Assembly: GCA_002348725.1 (NCBI GenBank)
Contig: DEAO01000010.1
Span: 12,061 to 48,435, forward strand
Length of the DNA stretch: 36,375 bases
Direction: 5' to 3'
Source of the DNA: Fidelibacterota bacterium UBA2980
Lineage (GTDB): Bacteria; Fidelibacterota; Marinisomatia; Marinisomatales; Marinisomataceae
Shown here: piece by piece, positions 24,991 to 34,098 of the stretch
How positions within the stretch are numbered: position 1 is the first letter of the stretch
How the letters are laid out: every line of letters starts with the position of its first letter
Position numbers and translations under genes: made by a program
The notes under the pieces: model-generated
Database searches by the model: none
Told to the model about the DNA's origin: nothing
What the model saw: the letters and a program-made list of their open reading frames with translations, nothing else

Positions 24991-25988
24991 ATTATTCAAA
25001 AATAGAACAAATTATTTCTGAAAATGAAAAAATATTTATTTCTACTCATATAAATCCTGATGGGGATAGCCTAGGATCTGCGTTTGCTATGTATCATTAT
25101 TTGAAGAAGCTAGGAAAAGATTGTCGAATCATTAACCATTCTGAAGTTCCACTTGTTTATAGTTTTTTAAATGAAAAAGAAATTTTTAATGAGATTAGCG
25201 ATGAAAATATAGCTTTTATTAAAAATGCTGATTTAGGAATTATTCTAGATATTGGTGATTTTTATAGATTAGGTGAAGTTGCAAATATCATAGAGTCTAC
25301 TACGGTTGAGACAATTAATATTGATCATCACCCTCTTACAGAGAATGATTTTTTTACACATAATTTCATTAATTTAGATGCTTCTTCAGTTGGAGAAATT
25401 CTCTATTCATATTTTTCTAGTTTAGGCAGTGATATAATAGATAAAGAAATGATGTTAGGAATCTATTCTGCTGTACTGACTGATACAGGATCATTTAGAT
25501 TTAGTAATACAAATCAATTAAGTCATGAAATTGCGGTTGATGCAATAAAAATGGGAATCAATATTTCAGAGATTTATCAAAATATATATGAAAACTCTTC
25601 TGTAAGCAGAATCAAACTTCTTGGGAATGTAATTCAGAAATTAAACTTTGATTGTAATGGTGAATTATTGTGGTTTTCATTAAACAATGACATGGTAAAA
25701 GAGGTAGATGGAACAAACCAAGATTTTGATGGATTTACTGATTTTTTTAGAGGAATTCAAGGTGTTGAGATTGCATTAATGCTTTATGATTTAAAAGGGA
25801 AAGTAAGATTGAGTTTTAGATCAAAAGGAAAATACAAAGTTAATAATGTTGCAAAAAAAATGGGAGGTGGAGGCCACCCTTTTGCAGCAGCAGCCTTAGT
25901 AGATGGAGAATTCTCTGATGTAAAATCAACAGTTTTAGGATTATTATCAACTTATATCAATAATTACGATGAAGATACTTCTAGCTAA
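24978..25988 (+). CDS. nrnA: DHH/DHHA1 phosphoesterase, NrnA-like oligoribonuclease/pAp phosphatase
   Basis: Probably degrades short oligonucleotides (nanoRNA) and/or dephosphorylates pAp, using Mn2+. Motifs in order: THINPDGDSLGS, ILDIGD, the DHH signature NIDHHP, SAVLTDTGSFRFSNT, and the DHHA1 nucleotide-binding GGGGHPFAAAA near the C-terminus. The length of 336 residues is slightly longer than B. subtilis NrnA (313). The start is a GTG: either 24978 (used here) or 24987, which overlaps the pduO stop as GTGA and is equally plausible. The gene overlaps ispH by 20 bases. DHH families differ in substrate, so pAp versus nanoRNA versus cyclic-dinucleotide product is undecided. Confidence 0.87.
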   Translation: MGKVNYSKIEQIISENEKIFISTHINPDGDSLGSAFAMYHYLKKLGKDCRIINHSEVPLVYSFLNEKEIFNEISDENIAFIKNADLGIILDIGDFYRLGEVANIIESTTVETINIDHHPLTENDFFTHNFINLDASSVGEILYSYFSSLGSDIIDKEMMLGIYSAVLTDTGSFRFSNTNQLSHEIAVDAIKMGINISEIYQNIYENSSVSRIKLLGNVIQKLNFDCNGELLWFSLNNDMVKEVDGTNQDFDGFTDFFRGIQGVEIALMLYDLKGKVRLSFRSKGKYKVNNVAKKMGGGGHPFAAAALVDGEFSDVKSTVLGLLSTYINNYDEDTSS

Positions 25989-26835
25989 AGACGCAGGATA
26001 CTGTTTTGGTGTTCGAGATGCCGTAGATATGGCTTATGATACGAGCAATGAATATGGCGAAGTATATATGTTGGGTGATATAGTACATAATGAAAGTGTA
26101 GTTGAAGACTTAGAAAAAACTGGGGTAAAAGTTGTTTCTAATCTCAATGATATTCCAGATGATAAACCTGTATTATTTAGAGCACATGGAACTTCAAAAG
26201 ATATATGGAAAGATGCTGAAGGTAAAAAAATGAATATTATTGATGCAACCTGTCCTTTGGTTCACGAAATACACAGAGAAGTAAAGCAATTGCATCAAGA
26301 AGGAAGAAAAATTATTATTATTGGTGATCATGGACATGATGAAGTTGTTGGAATTGCAAGTCAAGTAGAGGATGCGATAGTAATATCAACCGTTGAAGAA
26401 GCTGAACAGCTAAGAAAAACAAAGAAAGCAGGAATTGTAAGCCAATCCACTCAGAAGATTGAGAATGTTCAAGATATTATTAATATTTTAATGACAAAAG
26501 TTTTTGATTTACGATTTGTTAATACAATTTGTTTTCCTACAAAACGTAATCATGAACAAATTAAAGAATTATCAGAAATAGTAGATTTAATGATTGTCAT
26601 TGGTTCATTTACTAGTGCTAATTCCAAAAGATTAACAGAACTGAGCCTTGAAAGAAATAAGAACACTTATCAAGTTACTAATGCAACAGAAATTGATGTA
26701 TCTTGGTTTAAAAAGAATATAAATTCCGTAGGTGTTTCTGCTGGTGCTTCAACACCAGATTTGATAATCGATTCGGTTATAAAAAGAATAAAGGATATAA
26801 CAAATACCACTGATAAGGAAATAATTTATGAGTGA
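25969..26835 (+). CDS. ispH: 4-hydroxy-3-methylbut-2-enyl diphosphate reductase
   Basis: Last step of the MEP isoprenoid pathway, reducing HMBPP to IPP and DMAPP with an iron-sulphur cluster. The three cluster cysteines are visible: Cys12 (AGYCFGVRDAV), Cys95 (IDATCPLVHEIHREV) and Cys188 (NTICFPTKRN). Conserved His occur in GDIVHN (His40), RAHG (His73) and GDHGHDEV (His122). The C-terminus has GSFTSANSKRL and SAGASTPDLIID. At 288 residues it is the normal length. It overlaps nrnA by 20 bases and pdxS by eight. The MEP partner gene dxs is 1.4 kb downstream. Confidence 0.95.
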   Translation: MKILLAKDAGYCFGVRDAVDMAYDTSNEYGEVYMLGDIVHNESVVEDLEKTGVKVVSNLNDIPDDKPVLFRAHGTSKDIWKDAEGKKMNIIDATCPLVHEIHREVKQLHQEGRKIIIIGDHGHDEVVGIASQVEDAIVISTVEEAEQLRKTKKAGIVSQSTQKIENVQDIINILMTKVFDLRFVNTICFPTKRNHEQIKELSEIVDLMIVIGSFTSANSKRLTELSLERNKNTYQVTNATEIDVSWFKKNINSVGVSAGASTPDLIIDSVIKRIKDITNTTDKEIIYE

Positions 26836-27709
26836 TAATAACTTTAAAGTGAAAGTTGGTTTAGCTGAAATGTTGAAAGGTGGCGTTATCATGGATGTCA
26901 CTAATGTTGAGCAGGCAAAAATTGCTGAAGAATCAGGTGCGGCTTCTGTTATGGCTCTTGAAAGGATTCCAGCAGACATTCGTGCTGATGGAGGAGTTTC
27001 TAGAATGAGCAATCCTCACATGATTAAAGAAATTCAAGATGCTGTATCAATTCCTGTAATGGCAAAATGCCGTATTGGACATTTTGCTGAAGCACAAGTT
27101 CTTCAAGCTCTTGAAGTAGATTTTATAGATGAAAGTGAAGTGTTAACTCCAGCTGATGAAGAGCATCATATTTATAAACATCCATTTAAAGCTCCATTTG
27201 TATGTGGAGCTAGAAATCTTGGTGAAGCATTAAGACGCATTCATGAAGGAGCTGCTATGATTAGAACAAAAGGTGAAGCTGGAAGTGGAAATATTGTTGA
27301 GGCAGTTAGACATATGAAGATGATAGTTTCTGAAATTGAGGAAATAAAAAATTGCAATGAAAAAATACTAAAAGAAAAATCAGAAGAAATGAGAGTTCCT
27401 ATCGAATTAGTTAAATATGTTTCAGACAATGGAAAAATTCCTGTTCCTAATTTTGCAGCAGGAGGAATTGCAACACCTGCTGACGCTTCATTAATGATGC
27501 AATTAGGAGCTGAATCAGTTTTTGTTGGATCTGGAATATTTAAAAGTGAAGATCCAAAAGAAAGAGCATATGCTATTGTTGAAGCAGTAACTAATTTTGA
27601 TAATCCAAAAGAAATTTTAACTGCCTCTTATAAATTAAAAGATGCTATGAAAGGTCTCGAAATTTCAGAAATACCTGAAGAACAATTGTTGCAAAAAAGA
27701 GGAGACTAA
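26828..27709 (+). CDS. pdxS: Pyridoxal 5'-phosphate synthase subunit PdxS
   Basis: Synthase half of the DXP-independent vitamin B6 route: condenses ribose 5-phosphate, glyceraldehyde 3-phosphate and ammonia to PLP. The (beta/alpha)8 barrel shows Asp23 in GGVIMDVTNVEQA, the two catalytic lysines Lys80 (VMAKCRIGH) and Lys148 (IRTKGEAGSGN), and the GAESVFVGSGIF phosphate site. Its 293 residues match the highly conserved family. A good Shine-Dalgarno (AAGGAAAT) precedes the ATG. It lies one base from its partner pdxT, which supplies ammonia. Confidence 0.97.
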   Translation: MSDNNFKVKVGLAEMLKGGVIMDVTNVEQAKIAEESGAASVMALERIPADIRADGGVSRMSNPHMIKEIQDAVSIPVMAKCRIGHFAEAQVLQALEVDFIDESEVLTPADEEHHIYKHPFKAPFVCGARNLGEALRRIHEGAAMIRTKGEAGSGNIVEAVRHMKMIVSEIEEIKNCNEKILKEKSEEMRVPIELVKYVSDNGKIPVPNFAAGGIATPADASLMMQLGAESVFVGSGIFKSEDPKERAYAIVEAVTNFDNPKEILTASYKLKDAMKGLEISEIPEEQLLQKRGD

Positions 27710-27710
27710 A

Positions 27711-28274
27711 ATGATTGGAGTCCTTGCGCTTCAAGGAAATTTTTCTTCTCATGTCAAAGTTTTAGGTTTACTTGGACATAATTCGAAACTAGTAAAGTCT
27801 CCAAAAGATTTAGATGATATTGATGGTCTGATTATACCTGGAGGGGAATCTACAACAATGACTAAATTGATTAATAGAGACAAGAAATTTCTCAAATCAA
27901 TTCAATTATTTTCAAAAAATCACCCTATTCTTGGCACATGCGCTGGATTGATTCTTATGTCAAAAGATAGTTTCGATAGTAAAGTTATAAATCTGGGAAT
28001 TATTGATATTGAATCAACAAGAAATGCATATGGTAGGCAAGTCCATTCTTTTGATACAGAATTAAGTTTAAAACATGTTTCAAACAATGATTCTTTCAAA
28101 GCCTCTTTTATTCGTGCTCCTAAGATTTCTAAAGTAGGAAAAAATGTTGAAGTCATTTGTACTCACAATGATTTGCCTGTTGCAATTAAAGATGGAATGC
28201 ATGTTGCAACAACATTTCATCCTGAGCTAAAAAATGAAACAATAATACATAGACTATGTTTTGGAGATAAGTAG
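27711..28274 (+). CDS. pdxT: Pyridoxal 5'-phosphate synthase glutaminase subunit PdxT
   Basis: Class I glutamine amidotransferase that produces ammonia for PdxS. The sequence has IGVLALQGNFSSH at the N-terminus, the substrate loop IIPGGESTTM, the nucleophile Cys77 in GTCAGLILMS, FIRAPKI, and the catalytic His-Glu pair in ATTFHPEL. The 187 residues match the family. It begins one base after the pdxS stop and ends directly against the dxs start. Identification is secure. Confidence 0.96.
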   Translation: MIGVLALQGNFSSHVKVLGLLGHNSKLVKSPKDLDDIDGLIIPGGESTTMTKLINRDKKFLKSIQLFSKNHPILGTCAGLILMSKDSFDSKVINLGIIDIESTRNAYGRQVHSFDTELSLKHVSNNDSFKASFIRAPKISKVGKNVEVICTHNDLPVAIKDGMHVATTFHPELKNETIIHRLCFGDK

Positions 28275-30134
28275 ATGGATTTAAAATATTTATCAAATAT
28301 TAATTCTCCAGAAGATTTGAAGAATTATTCCAAAAAGGATTTAAAGCCTATATCTAATGAATTAAGAGAATATATTACATCTACTGTTAATGAGATTGGT
28401 GGACATTTGGCTTCTACATTGGGCGTTGTTGAACTTACTACCGCACTTCACTATGTGTATGATGCTCCTAAAGATAAAATTATCTGGGATACTGGTCATC
28501 AAGCATATGCTCATAAAGTACTGACAGGTAGATTTTCTTCTCTTAAAACTATTAGAAAATATAAAGGTTTGAGCGGTTTCTTAAAACGAAGTGAAAGTGA
28601 ATATGATGTTTTTGGAGCCGGACATGCGTCTACATCTATTTCTGCTGGTTTAGGTATTGCTTCTTCAAGAGATTTAAATAATGAAAACTTTAAAGTTGTT
28701 AGCGTTATTGGTGACGGAGCTTTAACAGGAGGATTGGCATATGAAGCATTAAATAATGCTGGAAATGCAAGAAAACAACTACTGGTTATTTTGAATGATA
28801 ATCAAATGTCAATTAGTCCAAATGTAGGAGCTATGAGAAATTATCTCATGAAAATTTCCACAAATAAATATTACAATTACATAAGGACAAAAATTGGAAA
28901 TTTACCTGATATAGCTTATGGAAAGACATTATTAAGAAGAATGGAGTCTAGCGCAAAAAATTTCTTCCTTCCAAGAACAGTATTTGAAGATTTAGGTTTC
29001 AGATATTTTGGTCCAGTAGATGGGCATGATGTTAATCTTCTTGTGAATACATTAGAGAAAATTAAAGACTTGCCAGGTCCAGTAGTTTTACATACTGTGA
29101 CAAAAAAAGGAAAAGGAATCGATTATGCAGAAAAAGATCCTATCAAATATCATGGTGTAAAAGCAAAAAAAATTGGTGAAGATAAAACTTCAGCTCAAAC
29201 TGTTCCTATTTTCCAAAATGTTTTTGGTTCTCTTTGCTGTAGCTTTGCAAATGAAAATGAAAAAATTGTTTGTATCACTGCTGCAATGAGAGAAGGAACT
29301 GGTTTAGTAAAATTTTCAAAAGAATTTCCAGATAGATATTTTGATGTTGGAATTGCAGAAGCTCATGGTGTAACCTTTGCTGCTGGGTTATCTATAAATG
29401 GAAGTATTCCTATTGTTGCAATCTATTCCACATTTCTTCAGCGCGGTTATGATCAAATGATTCACGATATAGCAATTCAGAAATTGCCAGTAATTTTTTG
29501 TTTAGATAGATCTGGTTTAGTTGGAGAGGATGGTCCTACTCATCATGGTGCATTAGATATAGCATATATGCGTTGTATTCAAGGAATGATAGTTACTGCT
29601 CCAAAAGATGGAAATGAATTAAAAAATTTATTACATACTGCTATTAATTATAATGATGGTCCATTTAGCATTCGATATCCAAAAGATTCATCTATAGCTT
29701 TTGATAAAGAAATTTCTGGAGAGAATATTCAAATTGGGAGTTGGGAGAGACTAAAAAGAGGAACAGACATAGCTCTTTTGGCAGTTGGATCAATGGTTGA
29801 TAAAGCGTTGGATGTTGCTAATAAGTTAGAATCTAATAATATCCACTGTGAAGTAATTAATTGTAGATTTATTAAACCAATGGATGAAAAATATTTAAAT
29901 GAATCTTTAAGAAATTTTTCTAAAATTGTTACACTTGAAGAAGGAGTATTAGATGGCGGTTTTGGAGAAGGTGTTTCAGGGTGGTTATCTTCGGTGAAAG
30001 CAAAAAATGATTTATTAAGGATTGGATTACCTAATAATTTTGTTGAACATGGTCCTAGGAAAGTTTTGCTTGAAGAAGTCGGTCTTGATTCTGAATCTTT
30101 AAGTAAAAAAGTTTTAAGTTTTATAAATAACTAA
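28275..30134 (+). CDS. dxs: 1-deoxy-D-xylulose-5-phosphate synthase
   Basis: First enzyme of the MEP isoprenoid pathway: thiamine diphosphate-dependent condensation of pyruvate and glyceraldehyde 3-phosphate to DXP. The 619-residue transketolase-like protein has GGHLASTLGVVELTTALH, WDTGHQAYAHKVLTGR, the ThDP/Mg motif GDGALTGGLAYEALNNAG, VDGHDV, and in the pyrimidine-binding half DVGIAEAHGVTFAAGL and DRSGLVGEDGPTHHGALDIAY. The length is standard. It immediately follows pdxT. Because B6 is made here through PdxST, DXP should serve isoprenoids (and possibly thiamine) rather than pyridoxal. Confidence 0.96.
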   Translation: MDLKYLSNINSPEDLKNYSKKDLKPISNELREYITSTVNEIGGHLASTLGVVELTTALHYVYDAPKDKIIWDTGHQAYAHKVLTGRFSSLKTIRKYKGLSGFLKRSESEYDVFGAGHASTSISAGLGIASSRDLNNENFKVVSVIGDGALTGGLAYEALNNAGNARKQLLVILNDNQMSISPNVGAMRNYLMKISTNKYYNYIRTKIGNLPDIAYGKTLLRRMESSAKNFFLPRTVFEDLGFRYFGPVDGHDVNLLVNTLEKIKDLPGPVVLHTVTKKGKGIDYAEKDPIKYHGVKAKKIGEDKTSAQTVPIFQNVFGSLCCSFANENEKIVCITAAMREGTGLVKFSKEFPDRYFDVGIAEAHGVTFAAGLSINGSIPIVAIYSTFLQRGYDQMIHDIAIQKLPVIFCLDRSGLVGEDGPTHHGALDIAYMRCIQGMIVTAPKDGNELKNLLHTAINYNDGPFSIRYPKDSSIAFDKEISGENIQIGSWERLKRGTDIALLAVGSMVDKALDVANKLESNNIHCEVINCRFIKPMDEKYLNESLRNFSKIVTLEEGVLDGGFGEGVSGWLSSVKAKNDLLRIGLPNNFVEHGPRKVLLEEVGLDSESLSKKVLSFINN

Positions 30135-30137
30135 AAA

Positions 30138-31715
30138 ATGACAAAAAAAAGAAAATATAATTTTGATACAATTAGTGGTAACACATTAAAAGACTACTAT
30201 AACGCTAAAGATAATCCTTTGAATCCGGGTGATTTTCCATATACAAGAGGAATTCATAGTAATATGTATAGAGGAAAGCTATGGACCATGAGACAGTTTT
30301 CTGGATTTAGCACTCCTGAAGAAACAAATGAGAGATATAAATATTTGTTAGAAAATGGCCAAACTGGTCTTTCTGTTGCCTATGACATGCCGACCTTGAT
30401 GGGATATGACCCTGATCATGAATTGTCAGAAGGAGAAGTTGGTGTTTGTGGGGTTAATGTTTCTTCTTTAGATGATATGGAAACATTATTCAAAGATATC
30501 GATTTAGAAAAAATATCTATATCACAAACAATTAATGGTCCAGCAATTATTTTGTTTGCATTTTATGTTGCGTTAGCAAAAAAGAATAAAATAGATATTA
30601 GTAAACTAAGAGGCACATTGCAGAATGATGCATTAAAAGAATATATTGCACAGAAAGAGTGGATTTTTCCTCCATCACCATCTGTAAAACTTGTAGTAGA
30701 TGTGATTGAGTTCTGTTCAAAAAATATGCCTCTATATAATCCAGTATCAATTAGTGGCTATCATATCAGAGAAGCTGGATCGACTGCAGCACAAGAATTA
30801 GCTTTTACTTTAAATAATGGTTTTGTTTATATAGAAGAATGCTTAGATAGAGGATTAAAGATTGATGACTTTGCACATAGGCTATCTTTCTTTTTTAATT
30901 CACATATTGATTTTTTTGAAGAGATTGCAAAGTATAGAGCTGCTAGACGTATATGGGCCAATACTCTCAAAGAGAAATACAATGCAGAAAATGAAAATTC
31001 TTTAAAATTAAAATTTCATACTCAAACAGCTGGATGTTCACTCACTGCTCAACAGCCTGAAAATAATATTGTTAGAACTGCTTATGAAGCAATGGCTGCT
31101 GTATTAGGTGGAACAAATTCTTTACATACCAATGCTCTTGATGAAACATTAGCTCTTCCTTCTGAAAAAGCTGCAAAAATTGCTTTAAGAACTCAGCAAG
31201 TTCTTGCATATGAAACTGGCGTTGCTAGTGTTGCGGATCCTTTAGGTGGGTCATGGTATGTTGAAGATATGACTGATCGTATTGAAAAAGAAGCCATGGA
31301 ATATTTTAAGGTTATTGAAAGTTTAGGCGGTACAATTAATGCAATTGAAGAAGGATACTTTCAAAAAGAAATTGCTGATTCTGCATCTATTTATCAAGAA
31401 TCAATTGATACAAATGATAGGATTATTGTAGGGATAAATGATTTTATTGAAAAAGATGAAAAGCTAGATATAGACATACTGGAAATCTCTGAAGCGGCTC
31501 AAAAAACTCAAGAAAAGAAAGTAAAAGATTTGAGAAAGAATCGTGATTCAAAATCTTTAAATGAAGAAATGAAAAAATTAAGAAATGCTTGTAAAGATAA
31601 TGTAAATTTAGTCCCTTATCTAGTTTCTGTAGCAGAAAAAGGTGGTACTGTTGGAGAAATTGTTGAGGTAATGAAGAGTGTCTATGGAGAATGGCAAGAA
31701 TCATTTGGATTTTAG
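30138..31715 (+). CDS. icmA: B12-dependent acyl-CoA mutase catalytic (large) subunit, isobutyryl-CoA mutase-like
   Basis: Radical TIM-barrel subunit of the methylmalonyl-CoA mutase superfamily. It shows YTRGIHSNMYRGKLWTMRQF, VAYDMPTLMGYDPD, GTLQNDALKEYIAQKEW, SGYHIREAGSTAAQE (His209, equivalent to the cobalamin-proximal His244 of the Propionibacterium enzyme), TAGCSLTAQQPENN and LGGTNSLHTNALDE. There is no C-terminal B12-binding domain (525 residues), so a separate small subunit is needed and is not in the window. Phe54 and Gln172 occupy the places of Tyr89 and Arg207 in methylmalonyl-CoA mutase, with identical 118-residue spacing. That Phe/Gln pair is characteristic of isobutyryl-CoA mutase IcmA, so I favour that or another non-carboxylated substrate. 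General family certain; substrate inferred. It lies five bases before ccmE. Confidence 0.85.
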   Translation: MTKKRKYNFDTISGNTLKDYYNAKDNPLNPGDFPYTRGIHSNMYRGKLWTMRQFSGFSTPEETNERYKYLLENGQTGLSVAYDMPTLMGYDPDHELSEGEVGVCGVNVSSLDDMETLFKDIDLEKISISQTINGPAIILFAFYVALAKKNKIDISKLRGTLQNDALKEYIAQKEWIFPPSPSVKLVVDVIEFCSKNMPLYNPVSISGYHIREAGSTAAQELAFTLNNGFVYIEECLDRGLKIDDFAHRLSFFFNSHIDFFEEIAKYRAARRIWANTLKEKYNAENENSLKLKFHTQTAGCSLTAQQPENNIVRTAYEAMAAVLGGTNSLHTNALDETLALPSEKAAKIALRTQQVLAYETGVASVADPLGGSWYVEDMTDRIEKEAMEYFKVIESLGGTINAIEEGYFQKEIADSASIYQESIDTNDRIIVGINDFIEKDEKLDIDILEISEAAQKTQEKKVKDLRKNRDSKSLNEEMKKLRNACKDNVNLVPYLVSVAEKGGTVGEIVEVMKSVYGEWQESFGF

Positions 31716-31720
31716 TTTAG

Positions 31721-32128
31721 ATGAATAAAGTTTATACATCATTAATATTAGTTTTTGGCCTGGTTGTTTTATGGACAATATATCTTACCAATGTGAAAGA
31801 AGATGAAAATCTTACAGTGCGTTACTATACCATTAAAGAATTAACAATGGAAGATAAGTCTATTACTAAAGTAAAGGTTGGAGGTTTGATAAAACCGAAT
31901 TCAATTGACATTAATGAATCAAATCGACTAGAAGTATGGTTCTATGTTTATCAAGGAGAAGATAGCCTTAAAGTATATTATAATGGGACCAGACCTGATC
32001 TATTCAAGGATGATGCTGAAGTTGTTGTCTCAGGTGAGTTTAACAATGATCTAATTACAGCAACGGAATTGCAAACAAAATGCGCTTCTCGATATGAAGG
32101 CGATTTAAAAAATATAAATAGTACATAA
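31721..32128 (+). CDS. ccmE: Cytochrome c maturation haem chaperone CcmE, cysteine (CxxxY) type
   Basis: Membrane-anchored periplasmic chaperone that covalently binds haem and passes it to CcmF. One N-terminal helix (about residues 5-23) is followed by an OB-fold with VRYYTIKEL, VKVGGLIKP, VYYNGTRPDLFKDDAEVVVSG and a C-terminal LQTKCASRYEG. In most CcmE proteins the haem ligand is a His in an HxxxY motif; here it is Cys121-x-x-x-Tyr125, the variant known from archaea and some sulphate reducers. The 135-residue length is normal for that type. First gene of the ccm cluster; its stop overlaps the ccmF start (TAATG). Confidence 0.9.
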   Translation: MNKVYTSLILVFGLVVLWTIYLTNVKEDENLTVRYYTIKELTMEDKSITKVKVGGLIKPNSIDINESNRLEVWFYVYQGEDSLKVYYNGTRPDLFKDDAEVVVSGEFNNDLITATELQTKCASRYEGDLKNINST

Positions 32129-34098
32129 TGGTATCTCAGATTGGAAGTTTAGCCTTAAGTATTGCAAGTGGCTTAATTTTATCCACTTTTTTCTTTCTTA
32201 TTTATTATAGATTAACAAAAGATAAGCTTTTCATTGATTTATCAGAACGTTCCATGATTGCTACATGCTTATCTATTATCCTTGCTACCATATGTCTTTT
32301 AAATGAGTTGTTGATTAGCAATTTTAACTTACAATATGTAGCACAATATACTAGTTACGAAACACCGATGTTTTATAAGGTAACATCTTTGTGGGCTGGC
32401 CAAGCAGGTTCATTACTTTTTTGGACATTTATTATGTCTATATATACATTGATATACATATTTTTTACTTTGAATAAAATTAAAGCCCTCAAATATCATT
32501 CATATTTCATCTTTGCTATTATATTCGGGTTTTTTCTTATTCTATCTAATTTTATAGCAAATCCATTTGAGCCAGTTTCTCCCGATATTATTGTTCAAAA
32601 TGGAAACGGGCTAAATCCTTTATTGCAAAATGTTACAATGGCTATTCATCCACCAATTCTTTATTTGGGATTCATTGGAACAACCATTCTATTTGTAATG
32701 ACATTAGCTGCTTTGATCATGGATGAGATTAATTATCAATGGATTAAATCTATAAGATCATGGGCATTGATTGTTTGGACATTTTTATCAGCAGGAATTA
32801 TTTTGGGAGGATATTGGGCCTATCAAGAGCTTGGATGGGGAGGATATTGGGCATGGGATCCAGTAGAAAATTCTTCTCTTATGCCTTGGTTCTTATTGAC
32901 AGCATTTATTCATTCATCAATAATTCAAGAAAAAAGAGGGATGCTAAAGACATGGAATGTTCTTTTAGCTTCCTTAACATATATCTTTGTTATACTTGGT
33001 ACTTTTATTACTAGAAGTGGTATTATTTCCTCTGTCCATTCATTTACTGCTGAGTCTTTAGGTCCTTTGTTTTTTGCATTTTTGTGCACATTAATTTTGT
33101 TAACATTTTTTTGGTTTTTTAAGCATTATCATCTGTTAGTTTCAGAGGAAAAAATTAAATCTTTCACATCAAGAGAAGGTGGTTTCTTATATAATAATTT
33201 AATTCTGATAACTATGTGTTTTATTGTATTATGGGGAACGCTTTTTCCTATTATATCGGAAGCTTGGAGTGGAGAAAAAATTCATATAGGTCAAAATTAT
33301 TTTAATCAGTTAAATGTTCCTATTGGAATATTTCTTTTATTCTTAATGGGTGTTGGTCCTTTATTGTCTTGGAAAAAAACTTCTAATTCTACTTTAATTT
33401 CGAATTTTAAAATTCCAATGATAGCAAGCTTTATTATGGGTTCACTATATATGATATTTACAGATGGATTTCGATTCTATCCGTTTGTAGCACTTTTAGG
33501 AATTGTTTTTACTTTAACAGCAATAAGCATTGAGTTTAAAAAATCATTTGATAGCCATTACTCAAAAAATCCTTCTTTTTTTAAAGCAATATTTAATCTT
33601 TTATCACACAATCGTCACAAAAATGGAGGATATATAGTTCATATAGGAATAACACTATTATTTGTTGGTTTTGTTGGAAGAGCTTTTGAAGCAGAAAAAG
33701 AATTTGTATTAAGTCCTGGTGAGCAAATTTATTTTGCAAACCATGTCTTTAGATTAAATAGTGTCACAAGCGAAGCAAGGGATAATCATTATGCATTTAT
33801 TAGCAATATGGATGTTATTGATGAGAGCAATGCTTATATAACAACTTTATATCCTGAAAAAAGAATCTATTTTTATTGGAATCCAGATCCAGAAAAACGA
33901 CAACCGCATAGTGAGCTTGATATTCATAGCACAATGAATAAAGATATTTACTCTGTTTTTTCATCATATGATCCAGAAAAAAACGAGGCTTATTTTAAAA
34001 TTATGATCAATCCTTTGGTTAATTGGGTGTGGATTGGCGGTATCATGATAGTTTTAGGTTCTTTGTTTGCATTTTGGCCATCTTCAAGGAGAGATTAA
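32128..34098 (+). CDS. ccmF: Cytochrome c haem lyase subunit CcmF
   Basis: Large membrane protein that receives haem from CcmE and attaches it to apocytochrome c. About fifteen hydrophobic helices occur in 656 residues. The haem-handling WWD domain is intact as WGGYWAWDPVEN, followed by SSLMPWFLLTAFIHSS. Other marks are NGLNPLLQNVTMAIHPPILYLG, LGTFITRSGIISSVHSF and, near the C-terminus, GGYIVHIGITLLFVGF plus a periplasmic loop with EKRIYFYWN. The start overlaps ccmE by one base, and the stop overlaps a 29-codon gene preceded by AAGGAGAG. Confidence 0.95.
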   Translation: MVSQIGSLALSIASGLILSTFFFLIYYRLTKDKLFIDLSERSMIATCLSIILATICLLNELLISNFNLQYVAQYTSYETPMFYKVTSLWAGQAGSLLFWTFIMSIYTLIYIFFTLNKIKALKYHSYFIFAIIFGFFLILSNFIANPFEPVSPDIIVQNGNGLNPLLQNVTMAIHPPILYLGFIGTTILFVMTLAALIMDEINYQWIKSIRSWALIVWTFLSAGIILGGYWAYQELGWGGYWAWDPVENSSLMPWFLLTAFIHSSIIQEKRGMLKTWNVLLASLTYIFVILGTFITRSGIISSVHSFTAESLGPLFFAFLCTLILLTFFWFFKHYHLLVSEEKIKSFTSREGGFLYNNLILITMCFIVLWGTLFPIISEAWSGEKIHIGQNYFNQLNVPIGIFLLFLMGVGPLLSWKKTSNSTLISNFKIPMIASFIMGSLYMIFTDGFRFYPFVALLGIVFTLTAISIEFKKSFDSHYSKNPSFFKAIFNLLSHNRHKNGGYIVHIGITLLFVGFVGRAFEAEKEFVLSPGEQIYFANHVFRLNSVTSEARDNHYAFISNMDVIDESNAYITTLYPEKRIYFYWNPDPEKRQPHSELDIHSTMNKDIYSVFSSYDPEKNEAYFKIMINPLVNWVWIGGIMIVLGSLFAFWPSSRRD

